The notes under the pieces are model-generated. The model worked only from the letters and a program-made list of their open reading frames with translations, did no database searches and was not told where the DNA came from. Below, in pieces: positions 45,792 through 55,751 of a stretch of DNA of 64,000 bases. Every line of letters starts with the position of its first letter. The first letter of the stretch is position 1. The DNA is from Peteryoungia rhizophila (GTDB taxonomy: Bacteria; Pseudomonadota; Alphaproteobacteria; Rhizobiales; Rhizobiaceae): the NCBI RefSeq assembly GCF_004912145.1, contig NZ_STGT01000006.1, forward strand, positions 1 to 64,000. Reading direction: 5' to 3'. A program made the position numbers and the translations under genes.

Positions 45792-46856
45792 TTACCGCTT
45801 GTAGATCAGCCAGCTCTTGGCGAATTCCTTCTTCATCCCGTCTTCATAGGCCTTGGTGCGGTTGCGTCCCGCATTCTTGGCGCAGTAGAGGGCGATGTCG
45901 GATCTGGCATAGAGTTCGCCGGCATCTTCTGCGTCGGCTGCCATGGCAAAGCCAAGCGATATCGTGATCGGGCCGTAATTGACGCCTGTCTTCGAATTCT
46001 TGAAAGGCGTCGTTTCGAGAGCGGTGCGGATACGCTCGCAGATCTGGAACATCTCGTCGGCGGTATTGCCCTCGACGATGATGGCGAATTCTTCGCCACC
46101 GGTTCTCGCAACGAAGCAGTCCTTGCGGGCATTGTTTCGGATGACGGTGGCGACCGTCGCGAGGATCTTGTCTCCGACGGGATGGCCGTAGACGTCGTTG
46201 ACCTTCTTGAAGTTGTCGATATCGGCCAAGACGAGCGCTGCCAGAGGTCTGGCGCCACTCGTATAGACGGCGGCGAGTTTCTCGTCGAAGGCGCGGCGGT
46301 TGGCGATGCGGGTCAGCGAATCCGTATTGGCGATGCGCTTGTATTCGTCGAGTTCGCGCCGGACCTCGTCCATTTCCTGGGAACGCTGCGACATCTGCAC
46401 CACTGTTTCCTGGCCATGGGCCATGGTCGAGCCGGTGGCTTCCGTCAGGATGTTGATGGCACTGCGCAGGATGTCGGTGCTGTTGGCGCTTTTTGAATTG
46501 ATGCGATGATAGGTTTCGCCCAGCAGCCTGTTGTAGCTCTGGAGAGAGGTCTGTTCCTGCTGAAGGGTGCGCAAGAGCCCGTCCAGTTCACCGATCAGCC
46601 TGGTGTGAGCGTTTTCGATGACCCGCGTCTGGTGGTGGCCGAAATACTGTTCGCCGATCGCGTCGAGCTCGTCCTGCGTGGCCTTGCTGCCGAGGGCTGC
46701 GAGTTCACGGGTGAGCGACGGGTTGGAGCCGATATAGGCTTCATAAAACAGTTCGTAGTTGCGCGGAATGGGGGCGACCCCCATTGAACGCATGGCATAG
46801 GTGATGTGTGCCGCAACGTCAGGTGCCTGCGTTTTTGGCGGTGCCGCCGTCGTCAT
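45792..46856 (-). CDS. Soluble diguanylate cyclase (GGDEF)
   Basis: A 354-residue protein with no membrane segment. The N-terminal 170 residues are a helical domain (YAMRSMGVAPIPRNYELFYEAY at its start) seen in several alphaproteobacterial GGDEF proteins and of unknown role. The cyclase domain has NTDSLTRIANRRAFD, LADIDNFKKVND and intact GGEEF in ARTGGEEFAII. The inhibitory-site position reads RKDC rather than RxxD. ATG 46856 is chosen since the conserved part starts there; upstream GTG and ATG codons are possible. It lies downstream of fumA on the same strand, separated by a terminator. Confidence 0.88.
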   Translation of the reverse strand: MTTAAPPKTQAPDVAAHITYAMRSMGVAPIPRNYELFYEAYIGSNPSLTRELAALGSKATQDELDAIGEQYFGHHQTRVIENAHTRLIGELDGLLRTLQQEQTSLQSYNRLLGETYHRINSKSANSTDILRSAINILTEATGSTMAHGQETVVQMSQRSQEMDEVRRELDEYKRIANTDSLTRIANRRAFDEKLAAVYTSGARPLAALVLADIDNFKKVNDVYGHPVGDKILATVATVIRNNARKDCFVARTGGEEFAIIVEGNTADEMFQICERIRTALETTPFKNSKTGVNYGPITISLGFAMAADAEDAGELYARSDIALYCAKNAGRNRTKAYEDGMKKEFAKSWLIYKR

Positions 46857-47008
46857 TCGGCCAACTCCAGTGGTCGTCACTCGGCCCTCGAAGAGCCTAA
46901 GTAAAGTTAGGCGCAAATGATTGGAAAATGTTTAATGATCGCGCAATGATAATTTGTCGGTGCGAAATGAGCGGTAACTGTTCTTTTTTGTTAAGTATCT
47001 GCGAAATA

Positions 47009-47049
47009 AGCAATAAATGCCGTTGCGAAAATAGCTTTCCGCAACGGCA
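47009..47049 (-). terminator. Rho-independent terminator of fumA
   Basis: TGCCGTTGCG (47018-47027) and CGCAACGGCA (47040-47049) form a perfect 10-bp stem. On the minus strand it follows the fumA stop by 23 bases and runs into a T-rich stretch. Confidence 0.88.
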
Positions 47050-47072
47050 GTTCACTTGGCTCGGTGAAAAAA

Positions 47073-48680
47073 TCAGCCGAGATTGAATTCCTGGAAGAAA
47101 TCATTGCCCTTGTCGTCTGTGACGATGAAGGCCGGGAAGTCTTCGACCTCGATCTTCCAGACGGCTTCCATGCCCAGTTCTGGATATTCCAGCACCTCGA
47201 CCTTGCGAATGCAATCCTGGGCGAGACGGGCGGCGGGGCCGCCGATCGAGCCGAGATAGAAGCCGCCATGCGCCTTGCAGGCTTCACGCACGGCGCGCGA
47301 CCGGTTGCCCTTGGCCAGCATGACCATCGAGCCGCCGAAGGACTGGAACTGGTCGACATAACTGTCCATGCGGCCGGCGGTCGTCGGGCCGAAGGAGCCG
47401 GAGGCGTAGCCGGTCGGAGTCTTGGCCGGGCCGGCATAATAGACCGGATGGTTTTTCATGTAGTCGGGCATGCCTTCGCCCTTTTCCAGCCGTTCGCGGA
47501 TCTTTGAATGGGCGAGGTCGCGGGCGACGATGATCGTGCCGGTCAGCGACAGGCGTGTCTTCACTGGGTGTTTGCTCAGCTCGGCGAGGATGGCACTCAT
47601 CGGCTGGTTGAGGTCGATCCTGACGACCGAGGAGGACAGCGCGGTGTCGTCGATGTCGGGCATGTATTTCGACGGATCGGTTTCGAGCTGCTCGATATAG
47701 ATGCCGTCCCGGGTGATCTTGCCCTTCGCCTGGCGGTCTGCGGAACAGCTGACACCGAGGCCGATCGGCAGCGATGCGCCGTGGCGGGGCAGGCGGATGA
47801 CGCGGACGTCATGACAGAAATACTTGCCGCCGAACTGGGCGCCCACGCCCATCGACTGGGTGAGCTTGTGGATTTCCTGTTCCATCTCGATGTCGCGGAA
47901 AGCGTGGCCGCTCTCCGATCCTTCGGTCGGCAGGTCGTCGAGATAGCGCGCCGAGGCGAGCTTGACGGTCTTCAGCGTCATCTCGGCGGAGAGGCCGCCG
48001 ATGACGATCGCCAGATGGTAGGGGGGACAGGCTGCCGTCCCTAACGTGAGGATCTTCTCCTTGAGGAAGTCGATCATGCGGTCATGGGTCAGGAGCGAGG
48101 GCGTGCCCTGGTAGAGGAAGGTCTTGTTTGCCGAGCCGCCGCCCTTTGCCATGAAGAGGAACTTGTAGGCGTCCTCGCCCTCCTCATAGAGGTCGATCTG
48201 GGCGGGCAGGTTGGTTTTGGTATTCTTCTCCTCGAACATCTTGATCGGGGCGAGCTGCGAGTAACGCAGGTTTCGGCGCTCATAGGCGTCACGCACGCCT
48301 TCAGCCAGCGCGGCGTAATCCTGGCCGTCGGTCCAGACGCGTCGTCCCTTCTTGCCCATCACGATCGCGGTGCCTGTGTCCTGGCACATGGGCAGGATGC
48401 CTCCAGCGGCGATGTTGGCGTTCTTCAAGAGGTCGAAGGCGACGAATCGGTCGTTGTCGGTCGCCTCCGGGTCGTCGAGGATCGAGGCGAGCTGCTTCAG
48501 GTGGCCGGGGCGCAGGAGATGGTTGATGTCCGACAGCGCGGTTTCGGCCAGCAGGCGCAGGCCTTCGGGCTCTACCGTCAGGATCTCCTGACCCTTGAAG
48601 GTCTCGACGGAGACATGGTCGGAGGTGATCTTGCGATAAGGGGTCAGGTCTTCGCCAATTGGGAATAGATCGTCTGCCAT
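47073..48680 (-). CDS. fumA: Fumarate hydratase, class I (iron-sulfur)
   Basis: A 535-residue TCA-cycle enzyme that interconverts fumarate and malate using an oxygen-sensitive [4Fe-4S] cluster. The N-terminal domain holds PMCQDTGTA with the first cluster Cys; [18 protein letters not shown] and GVSCSADRQ supply the other motifs; the C-terminal swivelling domain has [11 protein letters not shown]. It is a fused alpha/beta form as in E. coli FumA/B. ATG 48680 has AAGG 7 bases upstream. A class II fumarase is encoded 1.1 kb away on the same strand. Confidence 0.95.
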   Translation of the reverse strand: MADDLFPIGEDLTPYRKITSDHVSVETFKGQEILTVEPEGLRLLAETALSDINHLLRPGHLKQLASILDDPEATDNDRFVAFDLLKNANIAAGGILPMCQDTGTAIVMGKKGRRVWTDGQDYAALAEGVRDAYERRNLRYSQLAPIKMFEEKNTKTNLPAQIDLYEEGEDAYKFLFMAKGGGSANKTFLYQGTPSLLTHDRMIDFLKEKILTLGTAACPPYHLAIVIGGLSAEMTLKTVKLASARYLDDLPTEGSESGHAFRDIEMEQEIHKLTQSMGVGAQFGGKYFCHDVRVIRLPRHGASLPIGLGVSCSADRQAKGKITRDGIYIEQLETDPSKYMPDIDDTALSSSVVRIDLNQPMSAILAELSKHPVKTRLSLTGTIIVARDLAHSKIRERLEKGEGMPDYMKNHPVYYAGPAKTPTGYASGSFGPTTAGRMDSYVDQFQSFGGSMVMLAKGNRSRAVREACKAHGGFYLGSIGGPAARLAQDCIRKVEVLEYPELGMEAVWKIEVEDFPAFIVTDDKGNDFFQEFNLG

Positions 48681-48853
48681 CACGGGGCCTTTCGCGGCAT
48701 AAGCTGGAAATTCCGGTGGTTTACGGGGAAGGGCTTAAGATTTCAATGCGCCGAAAGCCTTAAGCTGCGCGTTGACAGGACAGGTGGCCTTCTGGGAAAG
48801 CCCTTCGGGCGGACAGCGTCATCGTGTGCGACAGAGCAGGAGAAAGATACGGC

Positions 48854-49726
48854 ATGCCAATGGACTACGCCAACCGAGCAAGATGGCATCGGTCGATCGT
48901 CGCGAAGATTTTCCTGGTCAGTTTCGTCTGCATCCATGTTCCTCTGATTGCGCTTCTGATCAATTTCGGAACAGCGTCGCAGTCCGATGCGCTGACGATC
49001 GGCCTCGTCGTGCTCTGCGCCACGCTTGTCGGCACCATTGCCTGTCTGGTGACCATGTGGTGGCTGACGCGGCCGCTGCGCAATCTGGCAATGGCGATCA
49101 GCCGCTATCGCACCGGTGGCCCATTCGTGGAGGAACGTCTGAACAAGCATGGCGACGATGAGATCGCCGTCGTGACACGGGCCGTTTGCGGCATGGTCGG
49201 CGAGATCTCGGCGCTCGCGGAGCGCATCGAGGGCCAACCGGGGCTCGATCCCCTGACGGGTCTTCTGAACGGCAGTGCCGCCTATGGCATGCAACTCGGC
49301 AATCTTGCACGGCAGATCGGTAATCGGGCGGAAATCGTGGTCGCCGTTTTCGAGCTGGAAGCAACCAATGCACCGCTCGTGGGGCATGAGCGCGAGACCA
49401 TCGATCTCACACTCGTCGCCGTGGGCGACCTCGTGCGCCAGCATTTTTCACCTCGGCCGGTGGCGGCTCGCATGTCCGACACGACTTTCGTGCTCCTCTT
49501 TCCTGGCGATGAGCCGTCCGCCGTATCCGCCTGTTGCGAGGCGATCAGGCGCGCCGTGGCCGAACTCGAGGTCGGCCCCCTGGCGCGCGGCAGCCTGCGC
49601 GTGACGTTCGGGCTTGCCATTCGCCGCGGCAACGAGGCCATGGCAGACCTGCTGCATCAGGCGGACATGGCACTCTTCCGGGCAAAGGATATCCGCCGCA
49701 CCGGTCTGGAAGTGCTGCAGCGCTGA
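48854..49726 (+). CDS. Membrane HAMP protein with degenerate GGDEF domain
   Basis: A 290-residue protein with two membrane helices (about 17-37 and 45-67), a HAMP-like segment (TRPLRNLAMAISRYRTGGPF) and a C-terminal domain that aligns with GGDEF: LDPLTGLLNGSAAYG, then RMSDTTFVLLFPG where the GGDEF motif belongs, and ALFRAKDIRRTGLEV. The catalytic Gly-Gly-Asp/Glu residues are absent, so cyclase activity is not expected; it may bind nucleotide or act as a regulatory partner. AGGAGA lies upstream of ATG 48854. It is divergent from fumA and convergent with fumC. Confidence 0.82.
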   Translation: MPMDYANRARWHRSIVAKIFLVSFVCIHVPLIALLINFGTASQSDALTIGLVVLCATLVGTIACLVTMWWLTRPLRNLAMAISRYRTGGPFVEERLNKHGDDEIAVVTRAVCGMVGEISALAERIEGQPGLDPLTGLLNGSAAYGMQLGNLARQIGNRAEIVVAVFELEATNAPLVGHERETIDLTLVAVGDLVRQHFSPRPVAARMSDTTFVLLFPGDEPSAVSACCEAIRRAVAELEVGPLARGSLRVTFGLAIRRGNEAMADLLHQADMALFRAKDIRRTGLEVLQR

Positions 49727-49737
49727 GCAGGTGGCGA

Positions 49738-49765
49738 ATGCGGCGGGAGAATTCCGCCGCCGCAT
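49738..49765. terminator. GC hairpin between convergent genes
   Basis: ATGCGGCGG (49738-49746) and CCGCCGCAT (49757-49765) are perfect complements with a 10-base loop, in the 48-base gap between the degenerate GGDEF gene and fumC. T runs are weak on both sides. Confidence 0.6.
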
Positions 49766-49774
49766 GCTATTCCG

Positions 49775-51163
49775 TCACTGCGGTCCGATCATCAGCTCCG
49801 GACGCACGAACTGGTCGAATTCCTCGTTGGAAAGGTAGCCACCGCCAACGGCTTCTTCGCGCAAAGTCGTGCCGTTCTTGTGGGCCGTCTTGGCAATCTT
49901 GGCGCAGGTGTCGTAGCCGAGACGACTGTTCAGCGCGGTCACCAGCATGAGCGAGTTCTCGACACCCTTGCGGATGTTGTCCTCCCGGGCCTCGATGCCG
50001 ACGACGCAATTGTCGGTGAAGGACACAGCGGCGTCGCCCAAGAGCTGGACCGACTGCAGGAAGTTGTAGGCCATCATCGGATTGTAGACATTGAGCTCGA
50101 AATGGCCCTGGCTGCCGGCGAAGGTGAGGGCGGCATTGTTGCCGAAGATGTGGGCGCAGACCTGGGTCAGCGCTTCCGACTGGGTCGGGTTGACCTTGCC
50201 CGGCATGATCGACGAGCCCGGCTCGTTTTCCGGCAGGGAAAGTTCGCCGAGACCGGCACGGGGGCCGGAGCCGAGGAAGCGGATGTCATTGGCGATCTTG
50301 AACAGGGCGGCGGCAGCCGCATTGATGGCGCCATGGGCGAAAACCATGGCGTCATGGGCGGCCAGCGCCTCGAACTTGTTCGGTGCGGTGACGAAGGGCA
50401 GGGCGGTTATCTTCGAGATCTCCTCGGCAACCTTTTCGGCGAAGCCAATGGGTGCGTTCAACCCGGTACCGACAGCGGTCCCGCCCTGGGCGAGTTCGTA
50501 AAGGCCCGGAAGGGTCAGCTCGATCCGCTTCATCGACGAGGCGACCTGGGCGGCGTAACCGCCGAATTCCTGGCCGAGAGTGAGGGGCGTCGCATCCTGG
50601 GTATGGGTGCGGCCGATCTTGATGATGTGGTCGAAGGCCTTCGCCTTGGCGTCGAGGGCCGCGTGCAGGTGCTTCAGGGCCGGCAGCAGGTGATGGACGA
50701 CATGTTCGGCGGCAGCGATGTGCATGGCCGTCGGATAGGTGTCGTTCGACGACTGGCTCATGTTGACGTGGTCGTTGGGATGAACCGGCTTCTTGGAGCC
50801 CATTTCACCGCCGAGCATCTCGATCGCGCGGTTGGAGATCACTTCGTTGGCGTTCATGTTGGACTGGGTGCCGGAGCCGGTCTGCCAGACGACGAGCGGG
50901 AAATGCTCGTTCAGCTTGCCCTCGATCACTTCCTGAGCGGCCGCGACGATCGGGTCGCCAATGGCGGGATCGAGCTTGCCGAGCGCCATATTTGCACGGG
51001 CCGCTGCCTGCTTCACGATGCCGAGTGCGCGGACGACCGGCAGAGGCTGCTTTTCCCAGCCGATCTTGAAGTTGCCGAGTGAGCGCTCAGCCTGGGCTCC
51101 CCAATAGCGGTCGGAGGCGACCTCGATCGGGCCGAAAGTGTCGGTTTCTGTACGGTTTGTCAT
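49775..51163 (-). CDS. fumC: Fumarate hydratase, class II
   Basis: A 462-residue stable, iron-independent fumarase of the aspartase/fumarase superfamily. [38 protein letters not shown] and the signature [13 protein letters not shown] are intact, including the catalytic Ser loop and the His of [10 protein letters not shown]. It provides TCA-cycle flux when the iron-sulfur enzyme is damaged or iron is scarce. Its promoter lies in the long divergent spacer shared with the L,D-transpeptidase gene. Confidence 0.97.
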   Translation of the reverse strand: MTNRTETDTFGPIEVASDRYWGAQAERSLGNFKIGWEKQPLPVVRALGIVKQAAARANMALGKLDPAIGDPIVAAAQEVIEGKLNEHFPLVVWQTGSGTQSNMNANEVISNRAIEMLGGEMGSKKPVHPNDHVNMSQSSNDTYPTAMHIAAAEHVVHHLLPALKHLHAALDAKAKAFDHIIKIGRTHTQDATPLTLGQEFGGYAAQVASSMKRIELTLPGLYELAQGGTAVGTGLNAPIGFAEKVAEEISKITALPFVTAPNKFEALAAHDAMVFAHGAINAAAAALFKIANDIRFLGSGPRAGLGELSLPENEPGSSIMPGKVNPTQSEALTQVCAHIFGNNAALTFAGSQGHFELNVYNPMMAYNFLQSVQLLGDAAVSFTDNCVVGIEAREDNIRKGVENSLMLVTALNSRLGYDTCAKIAKTAHKNGTTLREEAVGGGYLSNEEFDQFVRPELMIGPQ

Positions 51164-51612
51164 CTGGTGTCCTGCCTTTGACGGTGGCTCTGGCTGGTGA
51201 TGCGAATTGGTCCTGCATTTAGGTTCTCGCAGGCTGCATGCAAGCCAATCAGCTTAATATGATAAGTCGTATCAGGTATTTCGTCGGCGTGTCGATATGC
51301 CCGTTCCTGTTCTGCAGCTGTGTCGTTTTCAGCACGTGTCACGACAAATTGTCCGCGGATTTCTGGGGGCATGCTGCGCGGCACTTTGCACGGCTCGTTA
51401 ACGTCAATCAAAATTTAACGAATATTTCCATTTAGTTTGCGTCGAAGCGGTGTCTCCGTTCGGGCGTCGGTTCACACTAAGTTGACGCCGCTGGGCGGAG
51501 GGCTATGTCACCGTTCAACTTTTCAATGAAAAGCCGATGGGCTAGTGATCCGCGCGACACATGCATCGTGCCGCGAGTCCGTCGGGACTTCGACCGGGAA
51601 ATGGAATAGAGA
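51164..51612. other. Divergent spacer between fumC and the L,D-transpeptidase gene
   Basis: These 449 bases contain no convincing gene; the small frames present lack ribosome sites. Two direct TTAACG copies (51398 and 51415, 17 bases apart) lie in an AT-rich patch and resemble CtrA half-sites. The rest shows nothing I can assign. Confidence 0.5.
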
Positions 51613-53487
51613 ATGACGAGAACGACAAAATTCGCAGTCACCGCGCTGCTCGCTGCAACGACTGCGGTCGGGACCTTGCCGGGTGAGGCCACTGCCACGA
51701 CGCTTCTCGATCTGCTCCGTGGCGGACCTGGCCGACAGGCAAAACAGCAGTCCGCTCCAGCTTCTCTGGAACAACAAGCCCGTGGTGGCCTCGAAATGGG
51801 GGATCCCGAGCCGCTTCCGAAGGTCGCAGGCCCGCAGTATTACACCTACAAGCCGGAGGCGCAGCGCGCCATCAAGATCAAGCTTCCTGTGTCGGAACCG
51901 GTTGCAGGCTCCGCGGAAGCTGAGGCGACGCCGGAAGTGCTGGGCGCACGCCGTTTCCTTTCGGATGTTTCCGTTCGGGCCACCGACGAGGTCGCAAAGA
52001 CGGTCGAGGCCTATTACAGCAATCTCAACAAGCCGCTGATCTGGACCGACGGCGAGGGCATTTCCGAGCGTGGCCGTGCGATGATCGAGGCGCTCGCCTC
52101 GGTTGACGTGGTGGGTCTTTCGCCCGACGACTATGCCGTCACCATGCCGTCCGAGACTGTCGATCCGGCCGATCCGGAGAAGCGCCAGCGCGAGCTCACC
52201 GCATTTGAAGTCGCGCTTTCCGCCAAGGTCTTGACCTATGTGCAGGACACGACGCGTGGCCGGATCGATCCCAACAAGATCTCCGGCTACTACGACTTCA
52301 AGCGCAAGGGCGTGAACCTCGCTCCCGTCCTCGACATGCTGCGGATGAGCCCCGATGTCGCCGCCTATCTGCGCAACCGCGATCCGAAGAGCCCGCAGTT
52401 CGTTGCTCTGCGTGACGAGCTTGCGCGTCTCCGGGCCGAGGATGCCGAGGCCTCGACACAGCAGATCACGATCGCGCCAGGCACGCTGCTGAAGCCGGGG
52501 CAGACCAATCCGGAGCTGGCCAATGTTGTGGGCGCCCTGAAGCAGGTTGCATCCGACGCCGTGCTGACCGGTCATGCGGCCACGCTTGCTGCTTATACCA
52601 ACACTCCGGAATACACGCCCGAACTGGTGGCACTCATCGAAGCTTTCCAGGAGGAGAAAGGGCTGAAGCCGGATGGTGTCGTCGGTCCGGCGACGATCCG
52701 TGCCATGACCGGGCACAGCAATGCCGAGAAGATCGCCAAGCTGCAGGTCGCCTTGGAAGCAGTGCGTTGGCTGCCGGCCGACCTCGGCTCGCGGTATGTC
52801 TTCATCAACTCCCCATCCTTCCGTGCCTCCTACTTCAACGAAAGCAAGGAACAGCTCTCGATGCGGGTGGTGGTCGGCTCCAAGGCGAACCAGACCTATT
52901 TCTTCCAGGACCAGATCCAGACCGTCGAGTTCAATCCCTATTGGGGCGTGCCGAAGTCGATCATCGTCAACGAGATGCTGCCCAAGCTCCGGGCCGACCC
53001 GTCCTATCTCGACCGGCTCGGTTACGAGGTGTCCTATGGTGGGCGCAAGGTGGCTTCAAGCCAAGTGAACTGGAACGTCACCCATGCCGTCGACGTGCGT
53101 CAGCCGCCGGGTGGCGACAATGCGCTTGGCGAACTCAAGATCCTCTTCCCGAACGAACATGCCATCTACATGCATGACACGCCGTCGAAGAGCTATTTCA
53201 ACCGGGACATGCGGGCGCTCAGCCATGGTTGCGTGCGTCTGGCCGAGCCGCGCGTGATGGCGGCAGCCGTCATGGGCACGACGGTCGAGGAGATTGGCAA
53301 GCAGATCGCATCCGGCCAGAACCGGGCGGTCCAGGTGCCGCAGAAGATCCCGGTCTATGTGTCCTATTTCACGGCCTGGCCGAACAAGGACGGTGTCATC
53401 GAGTATTTCGATGATGTCTACGGCCGTGACAACCACACTGCGAAGGCCTTCAAGGCGACGACGGATGCACGCGCGCCGCGCGCCTGA
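51613..53487 (+). CDS. L,D-transpeptidase (YcbB/LdtD type)
   Basis: A 624-residue exported peptidoglycan cross-linking enzyme. A signal peptide (1-28) precedes a Pro/Ala-rich segment, an N-terminal scaffold domain (about 115-300), a peptidoglycan-binding motif (LVALIEAFQEEKGLKPDGVVGPATIRAM seen around 340-365; core GLKPDGVVGPAT) and a YkuD catalytic domain (about 395-560) ending in MHDTPSKSYF and ALSHGCVRLAEP with the catalytic Cys and His. Rhizobiales that grow from the pole rely heavily on such 3-3 cross-links. It is monocistronic and divergent from fumC. Confidence 0.93.
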   Translation: MTRTTKFAVTALLAATTAVGTLPGEATATTLLDLLRGGPGRQAKQQSAPASLEQQARGGLEMGDPEPLPKVAGPQYYTYKPEAQRAIKIKLPVSEPVAGSAEAEATPEVLGARRFLSDVSVRATDEVAKTVEAYYSNLNKPLIWTDGEGISERGRAMIEALASVDVVGLSPDDYAVTMPSETVDPADPEKRQRELTAFEVALSAKVLTYVQDTTRGRIDPNKISGYYDFKRKGVNLAPVLDMLRMSPDVAAYLRNRDPKSPQFVALRDELARLRAEDAEASTQQITIAPGTLLKPGQTNPELANVVGALKQVASDAVLTGHAATLAAYTNTPEYTPELVALIEAFQEEKGLKPDGVVGPATIRAMTGHSNAEKIAKLQVALEAVRWLPADLGSRYVFINSPSFRASYFNESKEQLSMRVVVGSKANQTYFFQDQIQTVEFNPYWGVPKSIIVNEMLPKLRADPSYLDRLGYEVSYGGRKVASSQVNWNVTHAVDVRQPPGGDNALGELKILFPNEHAIYMHDTPSKSYFNRDMRALSHGCVRLAEPRVMAAAVMGTTVEEIGKQIASGQNRAVQVPQKIPVYVSYFTAWPNKDGVIEYFDDVYGRDNHTAKAFKATTDARAPRA

Positions 53488-53556
53488 TCTGACCAACGCG
53501 TTCCGATAATCGAGAATGGCGGGCCACTGGTCCGCCATTTTGCGTTCGAGATGTGT

Positions 53557-54228
53557 TCAGCGGGTCAGCCGCTCGACAAGCTCGATGGTGAGTTCGTCGA
53601 AATGTCCGATCACATGCGAGGCGCCGAGGTCTTCCACCGGGACGTCCGAATAGCCGAACGGCACGGCGATCGACGGGATGTTGCCGTTTCGGGCCGCCAG
53701 GATGTCGTTGATGCTGTCGCCGATCATCAGAACCTTGTCGGGCGCGCCACCGGCGCGCTCCACGGTGGCAAGGATATGCGCCGGGTCCGGCTTGCGGAAG
53801 GCGAAAGTATCGCCGCCGGCAATGGCGTCGAAATAGCCGGTCAGGTGGAGGCGCTCGATCAGGGGAAGCGCCAATCGCTCCATCTTGTTGGTGCAGACTG
53901 CCATCCTGAAGCCGGCCGAACGCAGTCGGTCCAGTGCTTCGACAAGGCCGGGATAGGGATGGCTCTTGCCGGGCATGCCGGCCTCGTAATGATCGATGAA
54001 GCGATCGAGCAGGGCGGGGATCTCGTCTTCTGCCAGCGGCGCTCCACGCAGGGCAAAGGCGCGCTGGATCATCACGCGTGCGCCCTGACCGACGAGATGG
54101 GTCAGATCCTCATAACCGACCGGGGGAAGATCGCGTGCAGCAATCGTGTGGTTCAGGCTCTCGACAAGATCCGGTGCCGTATCGATCAGGGTTCCGTCGA
54201 GGTCAAAGACGATGGTGGTGGCGGTCAA
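53557..54228 (-). CDS. gph: Phosphoglycolate phosphatase
   Basis: A roughly 223-residue HAD-superfamily phosphatase that removes phosphate from 2-phosphoglycolate. IVFDLDGTLIDTA carries the nucleophile Asp, VCTNK the motif II Thr, FRKPDP the motif III Lys, and IGDSINDILAARNG the acidic motif IV. The start is a rare codon: TTG 54228 has GGGAG 7 bases upstream, while the GTG just before it is too close. It is divergent from rpiA. Other HAD phosphatase substrates cannot be excluded. Confidence 0.86.
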   Translation of the reverse strand: MTATTIVFDLDGTLIDTAPDLVESLNHTIAARDLPPVGYEDLTHLVGQGARVMIQRAFALRGAPLAEDEIPALLDRFIDHYEAGMPGKSHPYPGLVEALDRLRSAGFRMAVCTNKMERLALPLIERLHLTGYFDAIAGGDTFAFRKPDPAHILATVERAGGAPDKVLMIGDSINDILAARNGNIPSIAVPFGYSDVPVEDLGASHVIGHFDELTIELVERLTR

Positions 54229-54374
54229 CACAGCACTCCCTGATATGGTCAGATCTGTGGTCGGGGTTATGGGAAATCCTCTGAAAAGGCAACGCTGCAT
54301 GGCGATGCAGGGCTTTCACTCCGTAATGGAGGCGTGTAAACAGCATCCAACGAAATGACGGGAGCTTTCGGCGC

Positions 54375-55076
54375 ATGGACGCCCGCGAAATGAAGATCAA
54401 GGCCGCTGCTGCGGCGCTGGAACATGTCGAAGACGGCATGCGTCTCGGGATCGGAACCGGTTCGACGGCAGAAGAATTCGTCCGCCTGCTGGCGGAAAAA
54501 GTCGCCGCCGGGCTGAAGGTGCAGGGCGTGCCGACGTCCGAGCGTACAGCGCGCCTTTGCCTGGAACTCGGCGTACCGCTGAAATCGCTGGACGAACTGC
54601 CCGAACTCGACCTGACCATAGACGGTGCCGATGAGATCGATGGCGGCTTTCGGCTGATCAAGGGCGGCGGCGGCGCGCTCCTGCGTGAAAAGATCGTCGC
54701 TGCGGCTTCGAAGCGCATGATCGTGATTGCCGACGAGACGAAGCTGGTCGATACGCTCGGCGCCTTTCCATTGCCGATCGAGATCAATCCGTTCGGCCAG
54801 GCCTCGACCCGGCTTGCTATCGAACGGCTGGCAACCGATCTCGGTCTCAGCGGGCCGATGAAACTTCGGACCCGTTCCGACGAAAGCCTGTTCATGACGG
54901 ACGGCGGACACCTCATTCTCGACGCATCTTTTGGCCGCATTCCTGATGCAGACGCACTGGCAAGCCGGCTCAATCAAATCCCCGGCGTGGTGGAACACGG
55001 CCTTTTCATAAACTTGGCATCGCTCGCGATCATCGCCGGACCGGCGGGTGCACGGGTGATGGAGCCGAAGAACTAA
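54375..55076 (+). CDS. rpiA: Ribose-5-phosphate isomerase A
   Basis: A 233-residue enzyme of the pentose phosphate pathway that interconverts ribose 5-phosphate and ribulose 5-phosphate. [21 protein letters not shown] and [14 protein letters not shown] are the conserved phosphate-binding and catalytic segments. It is followed after 17 bases by the DUF2059 gene, so both are probably on one transcript ending at the terminator near 55.67 kb. Confidence 0.96.
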   Translation: MDAREMKIKAAAAALEHVEDGMRLGIGTGSTAEEFVRLLAEKVAAGLKVQGVPTSERTARLCLELGVPLKSLDELPELDLTIDGADEIDGGFRLIKGGGGALLREKIVAAASKRMIVIADETKLVDTLGAFPLPIEINPFGQASTRLAIERLATDLGLSGPMKLRTRSDESLFMTDGGHLILDASFGRIPDADALASRLNQIPGVVEHGLFINLASLAIIAGPAGARVMEPKN

Positions 55077-55093
55077 CAGGAGCATAGAATTTC

Positions 55094-55636
55094 ATGATCA
55101 GCTTTACGGGTATGGGCCGCCTGGCCTCGATCGCCGTGATCGCCGGCAGCGTGATGCTGGGAGCAGTTTCCGCCAAGGCACAGGACGTGCCGGCCGAGCA
55201 CTTGCAGGCAGCACGCGATGCGATCAGCGCACTCGGCGTCACCAATCGCTTCGACGCCATTCTGCCCAACATCATGGACCGCCTGACGGCTCAGCTCATT
55301 CAGGCCTATCCGAACCTGCAGGACATCATCTCTGTCAAGGTCGAGGAAGAGGCCCTCAAGCTCGCTGCTCGCCGTGCCGACCTGGAACGTGAAGCAGCGC
55401 TCGTCTATGCCAAGGCCTTCACGGCTGATGAACTGAACCAGATCACGGCGTTCTACGGTAGCGAAACCGGCAAGAAGCTTTTGAAGGACGGCCCGATCGC
55501 GACACGCGAACTGCTGAAGGCTGCCGATATCTGGACCGCCGGCATCGCCCGCGATCTCGAACAGCAGGCCAATGCCGCCTTGCTTGCCCAGGTGCAGGCC
55601 GAGCAGCCGGCAGCAGCCGAAGCGCCGCAGCCGTAA
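55094..55636 (+). CDS. DUF2059 family exported protein
   Basis: A 180-residue protein with a signal peptide (LASIAVIAGSVMLGAVSAKAQ) and the helical DUF2059 domain, marked by FTADELNQITAFYGSETGKKL. Members are common in the periplasm of Proteobacteria and no activity is established. The C terminus is rich in Ala, Gln, Glu and Pro. It follows rpiA closely. Confidence 0.88.
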   Translation: MISFTGMGRLASIAVIAGSVMLGAVSAKAQDVPAEHLQAARDAISALGVTNRFDAILPNIMDRLTAQLIQAYPNLQDIISVKVEEEALKLAARRADLEREAALVYAKAFTADELNQITAFYGSETGKKLLKDGPIATRELLKAADIWTAGIARDLEQQANAALLAQVQAEQPAAAEAPQP

Positions 55637-55658
55637 CACGATCCGTATTGGATTTTCG

Positions 55659-55690
55659 AGCCCGGGCGTCGTCCCGGGCTTTTCTTTTTG
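55659..55690 (+). terminator. Rho-independent terminator of the rpiA-DUF2059 unit
   Basis: AGCCCGGG (55659-55666) and CCCGGGCT (55673-55680) enclose CGTCGT and are followed by a long T-rich run. Confidence 0.93.
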
Positions 55691-55751
55691 TGGTTCCGCC
55701 TCCTATATCAGGCGCAGTTGCAGCAAGCGCCCGATCGGGCAAGGAGATCCC

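Noticed and set aside
51238-51435. A 65-codon frame in the fumC / L,D-transpeptidase spacer
   Set aside because: It lacks a ribosome site, covers the likely promoter region and has no recognisable protein features.
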